DNA of 29,375 bases, taken from a virus. Every line of letters starts with the position of its first letter. Position 1 is the stretch's first letter. The position numbers and the translations under genes were made by a program. The notes beneath the pieces are model-generated. The model made no database searches. It saw nothing but the letters and a program-made list of their open reading frames with translations, and had not been told where the DNA came from. The DNA lies in IMG/VR virus record IMGVR_UViG_3300031553_000219, positions 1 through 29,375 of that record; one strand, 5' to 3'. Positions 11,921-19,909 of this stretch are shown in pieces.

Positions 11921-12133
11921 TTGTTAAAATTTGTTGACAATAAAAAACATAGTTTCCCGGGTGTTTTATGGCTATTGCCGATATTCTTCGGCCCTTTCGG
12001 CGGTATTATCGCTGCCCTTGTCTCCAGCATGAAATATAACGCAAGCTGGTGGGAGTTATTGGTGGTCGGTCTTTTTATGCCTGTGGTTTACCTGGCTTTG
12101 GGATACTTCATCGGGTTATTAATAATTTCTTGA
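11921..12133 (+). CDS. Two-span membrane protein, 70 aa
   Basis: GGAGG at 11911-11915 fits a TTG start at 11921 better than the GTG at 11915. Two hydrophobic helices (FPGVLWLLPIFFGPFGGIIAAL and ELLVVGLFMPVVYLALGYFIGLL). Located between repressor and integrase, so expressed in the lysogen; superinfection exclusion or envelope change is a reasonable guess, not shown by sequence. Confidence 0.6.
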   Translation: MLKFVDNKKHSFPGVLWLLPIFFGPFGGIIAALVSSMKYNASWWELLVVGLFMPVVYLALGYFIGLLIIS

Positions 12134-12164
12134 ATTGGTGAAATGCGGAGGGGAAGTGAGATAG

Positions 12165-12440
12165 ATGGATAGTTTTTTAATGCAGCTTGCTATCATTGGC
12201 TTCTTACTGATAATCGTTCTTGCCATCATTGGTGTATCCTGTTCTATCAAAGTCCAGCGCAACCGGAAATGGACTAAGGAGAAGGCACGGAAAATGAGCG
12301 AACAGGATGTAATAGAAGTGTACCAGGAAAAAGATTACTGGAAAGTCCTTGATAATCTGACAATAATGAAAGAAGACGATTCCGAGGCCGATTATCTACT
12401 GGATAAATTGAAAGTCCTGAAGGTTTGGAAAAGCCTATGA
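12165..12440 (+). CDS. Membrane-anchored 91-aa protein
   Basis: N-terminal membrane helix (LAIIGFLLIIVLAIIGVSC), then a charged cytoplasmic-type domain of about 65 residues with helices (EQDVIEVYQEKDYWKVLDNL, DEADYLLDKLKVLKV-like). The end overlaps the integrase start by 4 bp. Function unknown; lysogenic expression expected. Confidence 0.6.
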   Translation: MDSFLMQLAIIGFLLIIVLAIIGVSCSIKVQRNRKWTKEKARKMSEQDVIEVYQEKDYWKVLDNLTIMKEDDSEADYLLDKLKVLKVWKSL

Positions 12441-14038
12441 CCACAGCCGCCGTCTACTGCCGTGTCAGCACCGAGGATCAGGAGAGGGAGGGTTCGAGCC
12501 TTTCCTCCCAGAATTCATACTGCCTGAGAAAGGCCGCCGAGCTCGGCTACGATGTCCCGGCCGATTGTATCTTTACCGAGGTCTTCTCCGGCGCCGATAC
12601 CGATAGACCCCGCCTCAACGAGATGCGCCGCCTTATCCGTTCCCACTCCGTAGACGCCGTCATCTGCTACTCTACCGACCGCCTGGCCCGCAACCCTATC
12701 CACATCGCCATCATCGCCGAGGAATGCGAGAAGAGGGGCATCGAGCTCGTCTTCGTATCAGAACCCCTCGATAGTACCCCCGAGGGCGCTCTCGTCCGCT
12801 ACATCAAGGGATACGCCGCCCAGGTGGAGCGGGAGAAGATAAGGGAACGCAGTCTCCGGGGGAAACGGGAGAAGGCAATGCAGGGCAAGCTCTCTACCGG
12901 AGGCCGCCGCCTCTTCGGCTATGATGTCGTCGAAGGCCGCCGCGTTATCAACGATACCGAGGCCGAGGTAATCCGCCGAATCTTCAACTGGTTCGCCGAA
13001 TGCCGCTATACGCTTTATAAGGCAGTACGCGACCTCAACTCCGAACGCATCCCCGGGCCGGCCGGAGGTAAGTGGAAAGAGGTGACTATCTACCGCCTCC
13101 TGAATCATCCCGCTTACTACGGCGTCACCTATGCCTTTCGATATAAATGCGTCGAGCCCAAGCGTTCGAAGTTTCCCAAAGGCACCAAGAGCGCCCGTAT
13201 ACTGCGTGACAAGTCCGAGTGGATAGAGGTGCCCGGCGCTACTCCCCCTATCATTTCAAAGAATATATTCGAAGCCGCCCAGGAGCAGCTCGTCATCAAC
13301 CGCCATAAATCACCGTTCACACTTAGGCAGAAATACCTCTTTTCCGGAGGTCGCCTCCGCTGCGGTACCTGCGGGCGTAGCATGACCGGGGGCACCAATA
13401 AAAAGGCGGGAAAGGTCTATCACTTCTACCGCTGCATTTGTAATGTGAAACCCAATTACTACGGGAAATGCAGCCAGCCGAGTATCTCGGCCTCGAAAGT
13501 CGAGCCGCTGGTCTGGGGAGAGATTCTGAATATACTCGACAACCCGGATATGCTTATTGAGAATATCAAGAGCCGCCGCTCTCAAAGCCCGACATCTATC
13601 GAAGCCGAAGAGTTCCTATTGAATAACAATATCAAAAAAGCCCGGGAGGAAGAGACCCGCTACATCGAGCTTTACGGCAAGGGCAGAATCTCGGAGGTTT
13701 CTTTTGAGAAACTGATCGAAAAGATCAGGGGCGCTATCCAGGTGCAGGAAAAGAAGCTGCGCGCTCTGAGAGGGAAACGCCAATCCTTCGAGCAGGCTGA
13801 GGCACATATCGAAGACCTCGTCAAAACATCGGCCATATTTTCTAAAGTCCTCAAGAACGCTGATTTCGAACTCAAGGCCAAGGCCATGGAGGCTCTCGAT
13901 ATCCAGGTCACCTATCTCCCCGATAAAACCGTCCTCATCACCGGTATACTTCCCATGGGTGCTACGAACTTTCACATGCCAAGACATACGCAATCTCGTA
14001 ACACCCCACGCTTTGAAATATCGGCTATTGTAAAATAG
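12437..14038 (+). CDS. Large serine recombinase (phage integrase)
   Basis: 533 aa; ATG at 12437 overlaps the previous stop (ATGA), preferred over an upstream in-frame TTG at 12425. The N-terminal resolvase domain shows AAVYCRVSTEDQE with the catalytic Ser near residue 11, then AVICYSTDRLARNP. A recombinase domain follows (GGRRLFGYDVVEGRRVI...IRRIFNWF...). A Cys4 zinc ribbon LRCGTCGRSM...YRCICN lies near residues 305-350, with a coiled-coil region (AREEETRYIELYGKG..., EKLIEKIRGAIQVQEKKLRALRGK) near 395-455. This is the complete layout of phiC31/TP901-1-type integrases, which join attP and attB. Its gene follows the repressor in the lysogeny block. Confidence 0.95.
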   Translation: MTTAAVYCRVSTEDQEREGSSLSSQNSYCLRKAAELGYDVPADCIFTEVFSGADTDRPRLNEMRRLIRSHSVDAVICYSTDRLARNPIHIAIIAEECEKRGIELVFVSEPLDSTPEGALVRYIKGYAAQVEREKIRERSLRGKREKAMQGKLSTGGRRLFGYDVVEGRRVINDTEAEVIRRIFNWFAECRYTLYKAVRDLNSERIPGPAGGKWKEVTIYRLLNHPAYYGVTYAFRYKCVEPKRSKFPKGTKSARILRDKSEWIEVPGATPPIISKNIFEAAQEQLVINRHKSPFTLRQKYLFSGGRLRCGTCGRSMTGGTNKKAGKVYHFYRCICNVKPNYYGKCSQPSISASKVEPLVWGEILNILDNPDMLIENIKSRRSQSPTSIEAEEFLLNNNIKKAREEETRYIELYGKGRISEVSFEKLIEKIRGAIQVQEKKLRALRGKRQSFEQAEAHIEDLVKTSAIFSKVLKNADFELKAKAMEALDIQVTYLPDKTVLITGILPMGATNFHMPRHTQSRNTPRFEISAIVK

Positions 14039-14051
14039 GAGAGAGATGCTC

Positions 14052-14153
14052 ATGTTTTATGATTTAAGCCGCCGGGTCCTCATCTTCGTGATTGCGTTGT
14101 TTTTAATACTGGCGATGCTATACCTGATTGCCATCGAGCTGGGCTGGATATAA
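14052..14153 (+). CDS. Small membrane peptide after the integrase, 33 aa
   Basis: GGAG nine bases before the ATG. A single hydrophobic helix (VLIFVIALFLILAMLYLIAIEL) with RR just before it, so the N-terminus is likely cytoplasmic. Its stop comes just before the late terminator of the opposite strand. Confidence 0.55.
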   Translation: MFYDLSRRVLIFVIALFLILAMLYLIAIELGWI

Positions 14154-14186
14154 AAGAAAAACGGGGAGGGGCATAAGCCCCTCCCC
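14151..14186 (-). terminator. Late-operon terminator (minus strand)
   Basis: Perfect 10-bp stem GGGGAGGGGC / GCCCCTCCCC with a 4-base loop (14163-14186), followed on the minus strand by GTTTTTCTTTT. It ends the tail-lysis transcript; on the plus strand the T-tract is poor. Confidence 0.9.
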
Positions 14187-14199
14187 CAGACTTGTTGAT

Positions 14200-14217
14200 T
14201 TATTTTGCGCAAAATAA
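14200..14217. promoter_or_regulatory. 18-bp perfect palindrome
   Basis: TTATTTTGCGCAAAATAA reads the same on both strands and lies between the late terminator and the holin stop. It may bind a dimeric protein or form part of an attachment site; no direct evidence for either. Confidence 0.5.
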
Positions 14218-14559
14218 TTATTGCGCCGGCGGACCGCCCAGGATATCGGGCAGATTGATGCCCACTTCCTTTAAGTTGGTGAGTATGGCGCCGACCAACG
14301 CCGCAAGGATAATTCCCCAGACTACCGTGACCGCTGCCTGCCATGACGGCTCGATGACGGTTATAAAACAGACGGCGAAATAGCAGATGATGTACGGTAA
14401 TACTTTCGAGATGAGGAAATCTCCGACCTGTTTGAGCCTGAATGATTTGGTGCGGATTGAGACAGCGATGCCGGTCAGCAGATTGGCCCCGATGAGCACG
14501 CCGAGGACGAGCATTTTGAACCCATCGGCTAAGGCTATGAATTGGTTCAGATAATCCAT
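14218..14559 (-). CDS. Phage holin, 113 aa
   Basis: AAGGAGG precedes the ATG. Three hydrophobic segments: FKMLVLGVLIGANLLTGIAV (about 14-33), LPYIICYFAVCFITVI (about 54-69) and AVTVVWGIILAALVGAIL (about 76-93), with a short polar end. Size, span number and place at the end of the lysis cassette fit a holin that forms pores at the end of infection. Family name not certain. Confidence 0.75.
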   Translation of the reverse strand: MDYLNQFIALADGFKMLVLGVLIGANLLTGIAVSIRTKSFRLKQVGDFLISKVLPYIICYFAVCFITVIEPSWQAAVTVVWGIILAALVGAILTNLKEVGINLPDILGGPPAQ

Positions 14560-14571
14560 GTATTCCTCCTT

Positions 14572-15084
14572 TCAGGCTTTCGCCGAATAGCATTTTATCT
14601 TGTAGGCTTCATAGAACTCGTCTTCAGGGGCGGCTAACGCAAGTTCGTCGCAGAACCAAACGCTGAGGTCGTCGAAGATTACGAAGTTCCATCCGTGAGA
14701 AGGGAAGGCATAGTTGATTTCCCCCAACCCCTCGCCATCGATATAACCCCAGAGGTACTCGCCGTGTGTCCACTTGATGGCGGCAGCCCTCATGCACCAT
14801 GCGTATTTATCACAGTCGTATTTATCGGCGGTATAGGGGTGCGTATCGCGATACCAGTCAAGGAAGCGCTGGGCATCTTGCCTTCTCAAGAGCAGGGTTT
14901 CCCGGTCGCTGGTGCTGCCGGATATTATGATGCCACAAGATCGTAGTAAATTGTGGATTTCTGCGGAGGTTATCTTTCCGCCGCCGGATGGCGGCTCCGG
15001 AAGATTGCCTTCGAGCTCGGCAACACGGGCGGACAGCTTTTCATTTTCCTTTATTAGATGGGCGTGAGCGGTTATAAGACACAT
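14572..15084 (-). CDS. Lectin MOA-related papain-like protein, candidate lysin, 170 aa
   Basis: Start at ATG 15084 behind GGAGG. Residues 10-28 form a short coiled coil (KENEKLSARVAELE), then a Pro/Gly linker. Residues 37-150 resemble the 'lectin MOA-related' (agglutinin C-terminal, papain-like) domain: ITSAEIHNLLRS..., RRQDAQRFLDWYR, YDCDKYAW with Cys91, SHGWNFVIFDD with His130, then VWFCDE. In Marasmius agglutinin this fold is a calcium-dependent cysteine protease. It lies directly beside the holin where an endolysin is usual, and no muramidase, amidase or other wall hydrolase is seen in the window. A role in host lysis is inference; a virion accessory protein is the alternative. Confidence 0.6.
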   Translation of the reverse strand: MCLITAHAHLIKENEKLSARVAELEGNLPEPPSGGGKITSAEIHNLLRSCGIIISGSTSDRETLLLRRQDAQRFLDWYRDTHPYTADKYDCDKYAWCMRAAAIKWTHGEYLWGYIDGEGLGEINYAFPSHGWNFVIFDDLSVWFCDELALAAPEDEFYEAYKIKCYSAKA

Positions 15085-15085
15085 T

Positions 15086-15259
15086 TTAACCTCCAAATGC
15101 CAGCATCGTTACGAGTGTGAAGATAGCCGCTACAAAGGCAAGAATAGCTATCACCACACCTATCAGGCCATTGACCTTCCAATTCATGTGCCGCCAGTGG
15201 TTTGTTAGAAATATCTTCCATTCCTTGTATGGAACATAACGAGGTTCTTTTTCATTCAT
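15086..15259 (-). CDS. Membrane-anchored 57-aa protein of the lysis cassette
   Basis: AAGGAGG places the start at ATG 15259. Polar N-terminus (YVPYKEWKIFLTNHWRHMNWK) then a membrane helix (GVVIAILAFVAAIFTLVTML). It resembles XhlA-type accessory holins, which anchor near the membrane and help lysis. Its end overlaps the next gene. Confidence 0.6.
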   Translation of the reverse strand: MNEKEPRYVPYKEWKIFLTNHWRHMNWKVNGLIGVVIAILAFVAAIFTLVTMLAFGG

Positions 15260-15351
15260 GGAAACCTCCTTGTCGCCAACCATACTAATATTACTATTAA
15301 CAGAACGATGCCTAGAATAATACCGATGCAGAGCTCATCGAACCCACTCAT
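15256..15351 (-). CDS. Small membrane peptide of the lysis cassette, 31 aa
   Basis: GAGGAG before the ATG. A single hydrophobic helix (CIGIILGIVLLIVILVWLA) ending in basic residues; the stop overlaps the next start (ATGA). Could be a pinholin, antiholin or regulator of the holin. Confidence 0.55.
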   Translation of the reverse strand: MSGFDELCIGIILGIVLLIVILVWLATRRFP

Positions 15352-15362
15352 TACTTTACTCC

Positions 15363-18203
15363 TCAAATTACGTCGATGATGTCTTTCGTTTTGTTGGCAA
15401 TCTCTATAATAATTTCCTGGGGGATATCGAGGTCGGGCTTCTTGACCCGGACGACATGGACTTCTTCGGAGATGTCCAGCCCTCCATCGATGACGGTTAT
15501 CATGTCGCCGAGCCCAAGCTCTTCGAAGCCCCGGCCCTCTTCCGTCGATAAATCTATCAGGCCGGCATCGATGGATTTTAACGGCTCTTTCCGCGCGGTG
15601 AGCTCCGTCCTGCCAAGTGCCAGGAGCGCATCGACATCGCTGACGGCGAAATGCTCCTTACCCGATTGTATATCCGGCCTGGCAGCGATATCGTCAAGGG
15701 CTATTAAATAAGCGGCGTGAGTGTATGAAATTACGTAAGGGGCATCCGCGTCGTAATCGCCGATATCACAGCGTACCGTTTTCTCGTTTTTGCCCTGCCC
15801 CCAGTTTGAAGTGTCATCCGTCCAACCGGTAACATCCCAGATATATATTTCCTTGATGCCACAGGAAGGATTCTGGGGGTAGGGCAGGCCCATGTATTGG
15901 GAGTTGTAGCACCTTATCCTGACACCGGTGATGGTCTGCTGGGCGAAAGATACCGTGGCCCATTCGGCAGTGTCGGAGTATATTCCATTAAATACGTTAT
16001 GCCAGGCGCCTCCGTAATATATGTCTATCTGGGTGATGGCCCCGAGATAGGAATAAAGCTCGAAAGCCATTTGGTTCCACCACTTGATTTGAGTGGCATC
16101 GATGCCGGCGTGGGTCAGAGTAAGCCAGGGCGTCCACGTCTGCTTGAACCAGTTATAGTAGCGGGCATCAGTGGCATCGTTATCATCGTAGGCATATTGC
16201 GGGTTGCTCCACTGCGAGCTGCTCTGGTCTCCGGTCGGGCTTTCCCAGGCGCCGGTCGGCTTTTCGATGGTGATATTTCCCGGCAGGGCATCGCCTTCAC
16301 CCGTCCAGTCTTTATATGCGGAGTAAAGCCCGAACAATTCGAGATAGCCGTAGCTGGCATCGGAGGACTTAATGGCATCCTGACGCGTGTACTCTTTCGT
16401 GCTGAGCAGGAGGCCGGCGGAGCCAATGGGATAGAGACGGTTGCAGAATTCGATATAGTCCGTCTCATGCTCGATGCCGGTGAGGTTCTTGCCGATGCGT
16501 ACCTGCTGCCCTTTGTTTTCGCCGATGCTGGCGCGGAGCCAGAGCTGCCGGTCCGACGGGTCGTCGGGGTCGATATCCACGGATAGATATCCCCCCACCG
16601 TGTCCCTGACGACCTTGCAGGCCTCCCAGATATTCTTGCCGGATATCTCGACGGCGATTACAGCATCGAGCTTGGGGGATACTCCCCCCAGTGTCACCCG
16701 CTCGACCTCCTGGCAATCGATAAAGTCCTGCAGTATTTCGCTGGTAGTATTCTCGTCCCCTTCCGCACGAGAATATGATGGGATGATATCTTTGGTCAGG
16801 GTATAACCGACCTGTTTGCAGGTGACGGCTATCGTCTCGCCGAGAGGCTTTGACCTTATCTTCCTGACTTTGAATAACTTGAAGATGTCCTGGAGAATGC
16901 CATTGATGTATAGATAGACCTCGTTGGTATAGACCAGATACTCGCAGGCCGGGCTGTCGGCGGGGACATTGAACTCACAGGTGCCCAGCTCGTTGACGCG
17001 ATAATCGTACCCGATTCCATAAGCGTCTTTAATATAGGCGAGTGTTTCCCCATCCGGGTTCCTGATAATCAAAGTGATGGTATTCCGGGGAGCGTCTTCC
17101 CTTCTGCGATAGCCACGGTCCACCACCGAATACTGCGGCGCACCGCCTCCGAGCGTCAGATGACACCGGTAGTAACGGCGGGCGGGATATGCCGGGGCGT
17201 TGATATCATTGCAGGTGGATGCTATCGCTCCGGTGATGTTGGAATAATCGGCGTCCGAGTCCGCCGCCGAGCGCTGCCACTGGTAGACCGGCGCGATTTT
17301 CTCACGGTAGCCTACGTCGGTGTCGCTGTAATCGCTTTCCTGGTCCTCGGCGTCCCTGGCCTTGACCTTGTAGACGCGGGGGGTATCGCTGTCTTCGGTA
17401 TCTTCGAGGCTCAGGCCGACCAGCCCCGAGTATCGGCACTTGGTGGCGACCGTGCTGCCGGGGGAAAGGGCAACATCATCATCACAGGTAGCCACGTCCC
17501 CGAGCCAGCCCTGGGCGACCCCGTCTTTGTAGACCTGGTAATCCACCGCGTGGTTGGACTTCGTCCAGGTAACGACGACCTTGTCCGTGTGGTCGCCTTT
17601 GGTGGCGGCGACATCGGCGGGTGGGTGCGGGGGAGAATAAGTTACATCAAGCACCAGCTTCGGTCTCAGAGCTTCAGTAGCGAACTCGCGTGAATAGAAG
17701 AAAGGAAAGCCGTAGCCGGCCCCGACGGCTTCGTTTTCGAACTTTACCAGGAACTCCGCAACGCCTCCGGCAAGGGCATCCTGGAGTATCGCCAGCACGT
17801 TGAACTCTATCCACACCCCGGTGGCTCCCGGCATGACAGCACTACCGCCGGCGGGACTTGTCGTTACATAGTCGCCGCCCGGCGCCGTCCAGTTGCTGCC
17901 GGTCTTGTAAATATTCCAGGCGGCCTGCAGATGTTCCCAGTTGGTGCGGGTGAGCTTGTAGGCCCAGACCGTCTGGCCGCTGGAAGAGCCGGCCTCGTTG
18001 TAATAGTATAAATATAATGTCGCCGAGTTTATGGAGTCGATGATATCGTAATCGGTGATGTCGAACTCAAGCAGGATGCGGCGATTATTGTTGGAACCCT
18101 GGTTGACCAGGTACAGACTTGTGGCATTCCCATTATTGCCAGTTGGTATGCCTTCATTCAACCAGGTGTCTTTATCTGAGGGTTGTATGATTATCTCGGC
18201 CAT
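15363..18203 (-). CDS. Tail-tip protein (Gp37/Tal-like) with several binding modules, 946 aa
   Basis: Residues about 1-190 match a DNRLRE/CBM96-like beta-sandwich (QPSDKDTW...RRILLEFDITD...ATLYLYYYNEAG..., FATEALRPKLVLDVTY). Residues about 195-300 look like a fibronectin type III unit and about 305-370 like an Ig fold (YQWQRSAADSDADYSNITGA...YYRC). A ReqiPepy6 Gp37/Tal-like tail core follows, interrupted near 670-815 by an F5/8-type-C-like module (WSNPQYAYDDNDATDARYYN...). It ends in the core (GLGDMITVIDGGLDISEEVHVVRV). The core forms the tip under the distal tail ring; the added modules probably bind cell-surface glycans. Lies directly after the distal tail gene. Confidence 0.75.
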   Translation of the reverse strand: MAEIIIQPSDKDTWLNEGIPTGNNGNATSLYLVNQGSNNNRRILLEFDITDYDIIDSINSATLYLYYYNEAGSSSGQTVWAYKLTRTNWEHLQAAWNIYKTGSNWTAPGGDYVTTSPAGGSAVMPGATGVWIEFNVLAILQDALAGGVAEFLVKFENEAVGAGYGFPFFYSREFATEALRPKLVLDVTYSPPHPPADVAATKGDHTDKVVVTWTKSNHAVDYQVYKDGVAQGWLGDVATCDDDVALSPGSTVATKCRYSGLVGLSLEDTEDSDTPRVYKVKARDAEDQESDYSDTDVGYREKIAPVYQWQRSAADSDADYSNITGAIASTCNDINAPAYPARRYYRCHLTLGGGAPQYSVVDRGYRRREDAPRNTITLIIRNPDGETLAYIKDAYGIGYDYRVNELGTCEFNVPADSPACEYLVYTNEVYLYINGILQDIFKLFKVRKIRSKPLGETIAVTCKQVGYTLTKDIIPSYSRAEGDENTTSEILQDFIDCQEVERVTLGGVSPKLDAVIAVEISGKNIWEACKVVRDTVGGYLSVDIDPDDPSDRQLWLRASIGENKGQQVRIGKNLTGIEHETDYIEFCNRLYPIGSAGLLLSTKEYTRQDAIKSSDASYGYLELFGLYSAYKDWTGEGDALPGNITIEKPTGAWESPTGDQSSSQWSNPQYAYDDNDATDARYYNWFKQTWTPWLTLTHAGIDATQIKWWNQMAFELYSYLGAITQIDIYYGGAWHNVFNGIYSDTAEWATVSFAQQTITGVRIRCYNSQYMGLPYPQNPSCGIKEIYIWDVTGWTDDTSNWGQGKNEKTVRCDIGDYDADAPYVISYTHAAYLIALDDIAARPDIQSGKEHFAVSDVDALLALGRTELTARKEPLKSIDAGLIDLSTEEGRGFEELGLGDMITVIDGGLDISEEVHVVRVKKPDLDIPQEIIIEIANKTKDIIDVI

Positions 18204-19907
18204 TTAGACGTACCTCGGGCGGTAAGTTATATTGAGATTGCCGGAAAATCCATCGACCGTAAATGCGTTGCTGCCGGGGAGAAGCCTCGGAAACTCCCCG
18301 CTGACATTTACCATGTCCTCCGCCCCGTTGAGCTTGACCGTGCCGTTCACGGCGTCTATCTCCAGTACATCTGTATTGACAAGGCTGCCTTCCCAGGTCA
18401 GCGCTTCGCCGGTGGCAGTGTTGGTGAGTACGACCGTCGTATCCGTCAGCGTATCATCGCAGGTCAGCGTATAAACCGGGAAGACCTGCTCCGTGCCGCC
18501 CGCTGTCTCGGTGAACGATTCCGCAACCGCGAGAATGTCGGCTTTATTGAATTTGCCAAGATAAACATTACCACCACTTATATTTCGGGTAAGATGTATA
18601 TAGTTCCCATCTAGAATAATTTCATTGATTTTTGTTTCTTGATGAGATAATCCCGTTAATTTTACCCGAATTTCCCTTGAAAACTCAGATTGATCTATCA
18701 TCCGTAAAATATAATATCCATTTTCAGGGGCATCTTTACCCGATATTATCTTCCCATCAGTTAATAATAAACCATCGCTGCTTCCACTGGCATAATCAGC
18801 GCCCAGCACAGGACTAAAAGATGTAACACCGAGATCAGATTTCGTATACCTAAATACGGTATATGGAGTTCCTGTCTCCTTGGTGAGATAAAAGTATGTC
18901 TCATCTTGGACTATATCATCGCATAATATCGTATTTGGATCTGTTACTTCTGTACTTAGAGATAGGGATAAATCAGACTTGAGAATTTTGAAAATATGCT
19001 GACCACCCGAGCCCTGAATCGTGTGTCCATATAAAGAATCTCCATCTTCGCATAAACTGTGCATTATAGCATTAAGTGAAGTAGTATTGTTTGTAATGCT
19101 ATTATCTGAAAGTTTGAACTTAGCGATATCTGGCGAACCTAAACCATTCCACCCGGCACAGTAGATATAATCATCATCCACACACATGGCATAAATTCCA
19201 TAACCAGCGAAAATAAGCCAACTATCTTCAATACTCAGTGTTGAAGCATTTAATTTATATAAATAGCTACCTGCGTTATTACAGCCTCCTATCCAGATAA
19301 ATCCACCTGTTTCTACGATTGCATCTATATAACCGGCAGCACCTTCATCTATTTCTACAACTAGAACATCGGAGTAATTACTTGCGTTAACCTTCGCTAC
19401 TTTACTATCACGCCCAGTGATATAAATATACCCATTGTAGAGAAGGGTGCCATCTCCAGTTTCAACTTCAATTTCGCCACTTTCGGCGATGACAAGTGCT
19501 GTTTCTTTATCGTTAGAAGTCTCATCGTTGTCGTAGGCTGCCGGGTCGTTGGCGGAAAATGTTATCGTGCCTTTCCAGACCCGGGCGGTTTGTATCTCTC
19601 CTACCATCGAGACAAACCGGACCATCCAGTACCTGTCGTCGAAGGTATCAATGGCGAGGGGGCAGTCAACGCGCTGGTTGAGGGTCTGCTTGATGCTGTC
19701 CAGGTACGACTTGAGCGTGGCAATATCTGCCGCGTAGACCTTCACATAAAGCGAGACCGGGATGGGTGACCGCAGGCTGCTGTATCCATAAGCCCTGTCC
19801 GGCAGCTGCGCCGCCGGCGTCTCCTGCGAGAAAGGCTCTTCATGCGTGAGCAGGCGCAGCCCGTAGGCGCTCATGTCCACCGAGTTGAATGAGAAGCTGT
19901 TGGCCAT
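18204..19907 (-). CDS. Distal tail protein with beta-propeller insertion, 567 aa
   Basis: Residues 1-135 are the N-terminal belt domain of distal tail (Dit) proteins (FSFNSVDMSAYGLRLL..., WMVRFVSMVGEI, WKGTITFSANDPAAYD). Residues 466-567 look like the C-terminal galectin-like half (VLTNTATGEALTWEG...LLPGSNAFTVDG..ITYRPRYV). Between them about 325 residues form seven repeats with the pattern YIY-x-x-G...K-x-x-x-x-x-L, such as GYIYITGRD, GFIWIGGCN and DYIYCAGWN, which read as a seven-bladed propeller. The DNA for the insert is clearly richer in A+T than both flanks. Dit proteins with inserted carbohydrate-binding modules are known; a full propeller is unusual. GAGG precedes the ATG. Confidence 0.8.
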   Translation of the reverse strand: MANSFSFNSVDMSAYGLRLLTHEEPFSQETPAAQLPDRAYGYSSLRSPIPVSLYVKVYAADIATLKSYLDSIKQTLNQRVDCPLAIDTFDDRYWMVRFVSMVGEIQTARVWKGTITFSANDPAAYDNDETSNDKETALVIAESGEIEVETGDGTLLYNGYIYITGRDSKVAKVNASNYSDVLVVEIDEGAAGYIDAIVETGGFIWIGGCNNAGSYLYKLNASTLSIEDSWLIFAGYGIYAMCVDDDYIYCAGWNGLGSPDIAKFKLSDNSITNNTTSLNAIMHSLCEDGDSLYGHTIQGSGGQHIFKILKSDLSLSLSTEVTDPNTILCDDIVQDETYFYLTKETGTPYTVFRYTKSDLGVTSFSPVLGADYASGSSDGLLLTDGKIISGKDAPENGYYILRMIDQSEFSREIRVKLTGLSHQETKINEIILDGNYIHLTRNISGGNVYLGKFNKADILAVAESFTETAGGTEQVFPVYTLTCDDTLTDTTVVLTNTATGEALTWEGSLVNTDVLEIDAVNGTVKLNGAEDMVNVSGEFPRLLPGSNAFTVDGFSGNLNITYRPRYV

Positions 19908-19909
19908 GG

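Noticed and set aside
15897-16586. 229-codon plus-strand frame
   Set aside because: Antisense to the tail-tip gene; composition is that of a shadow of a G+C-rich coding strand.
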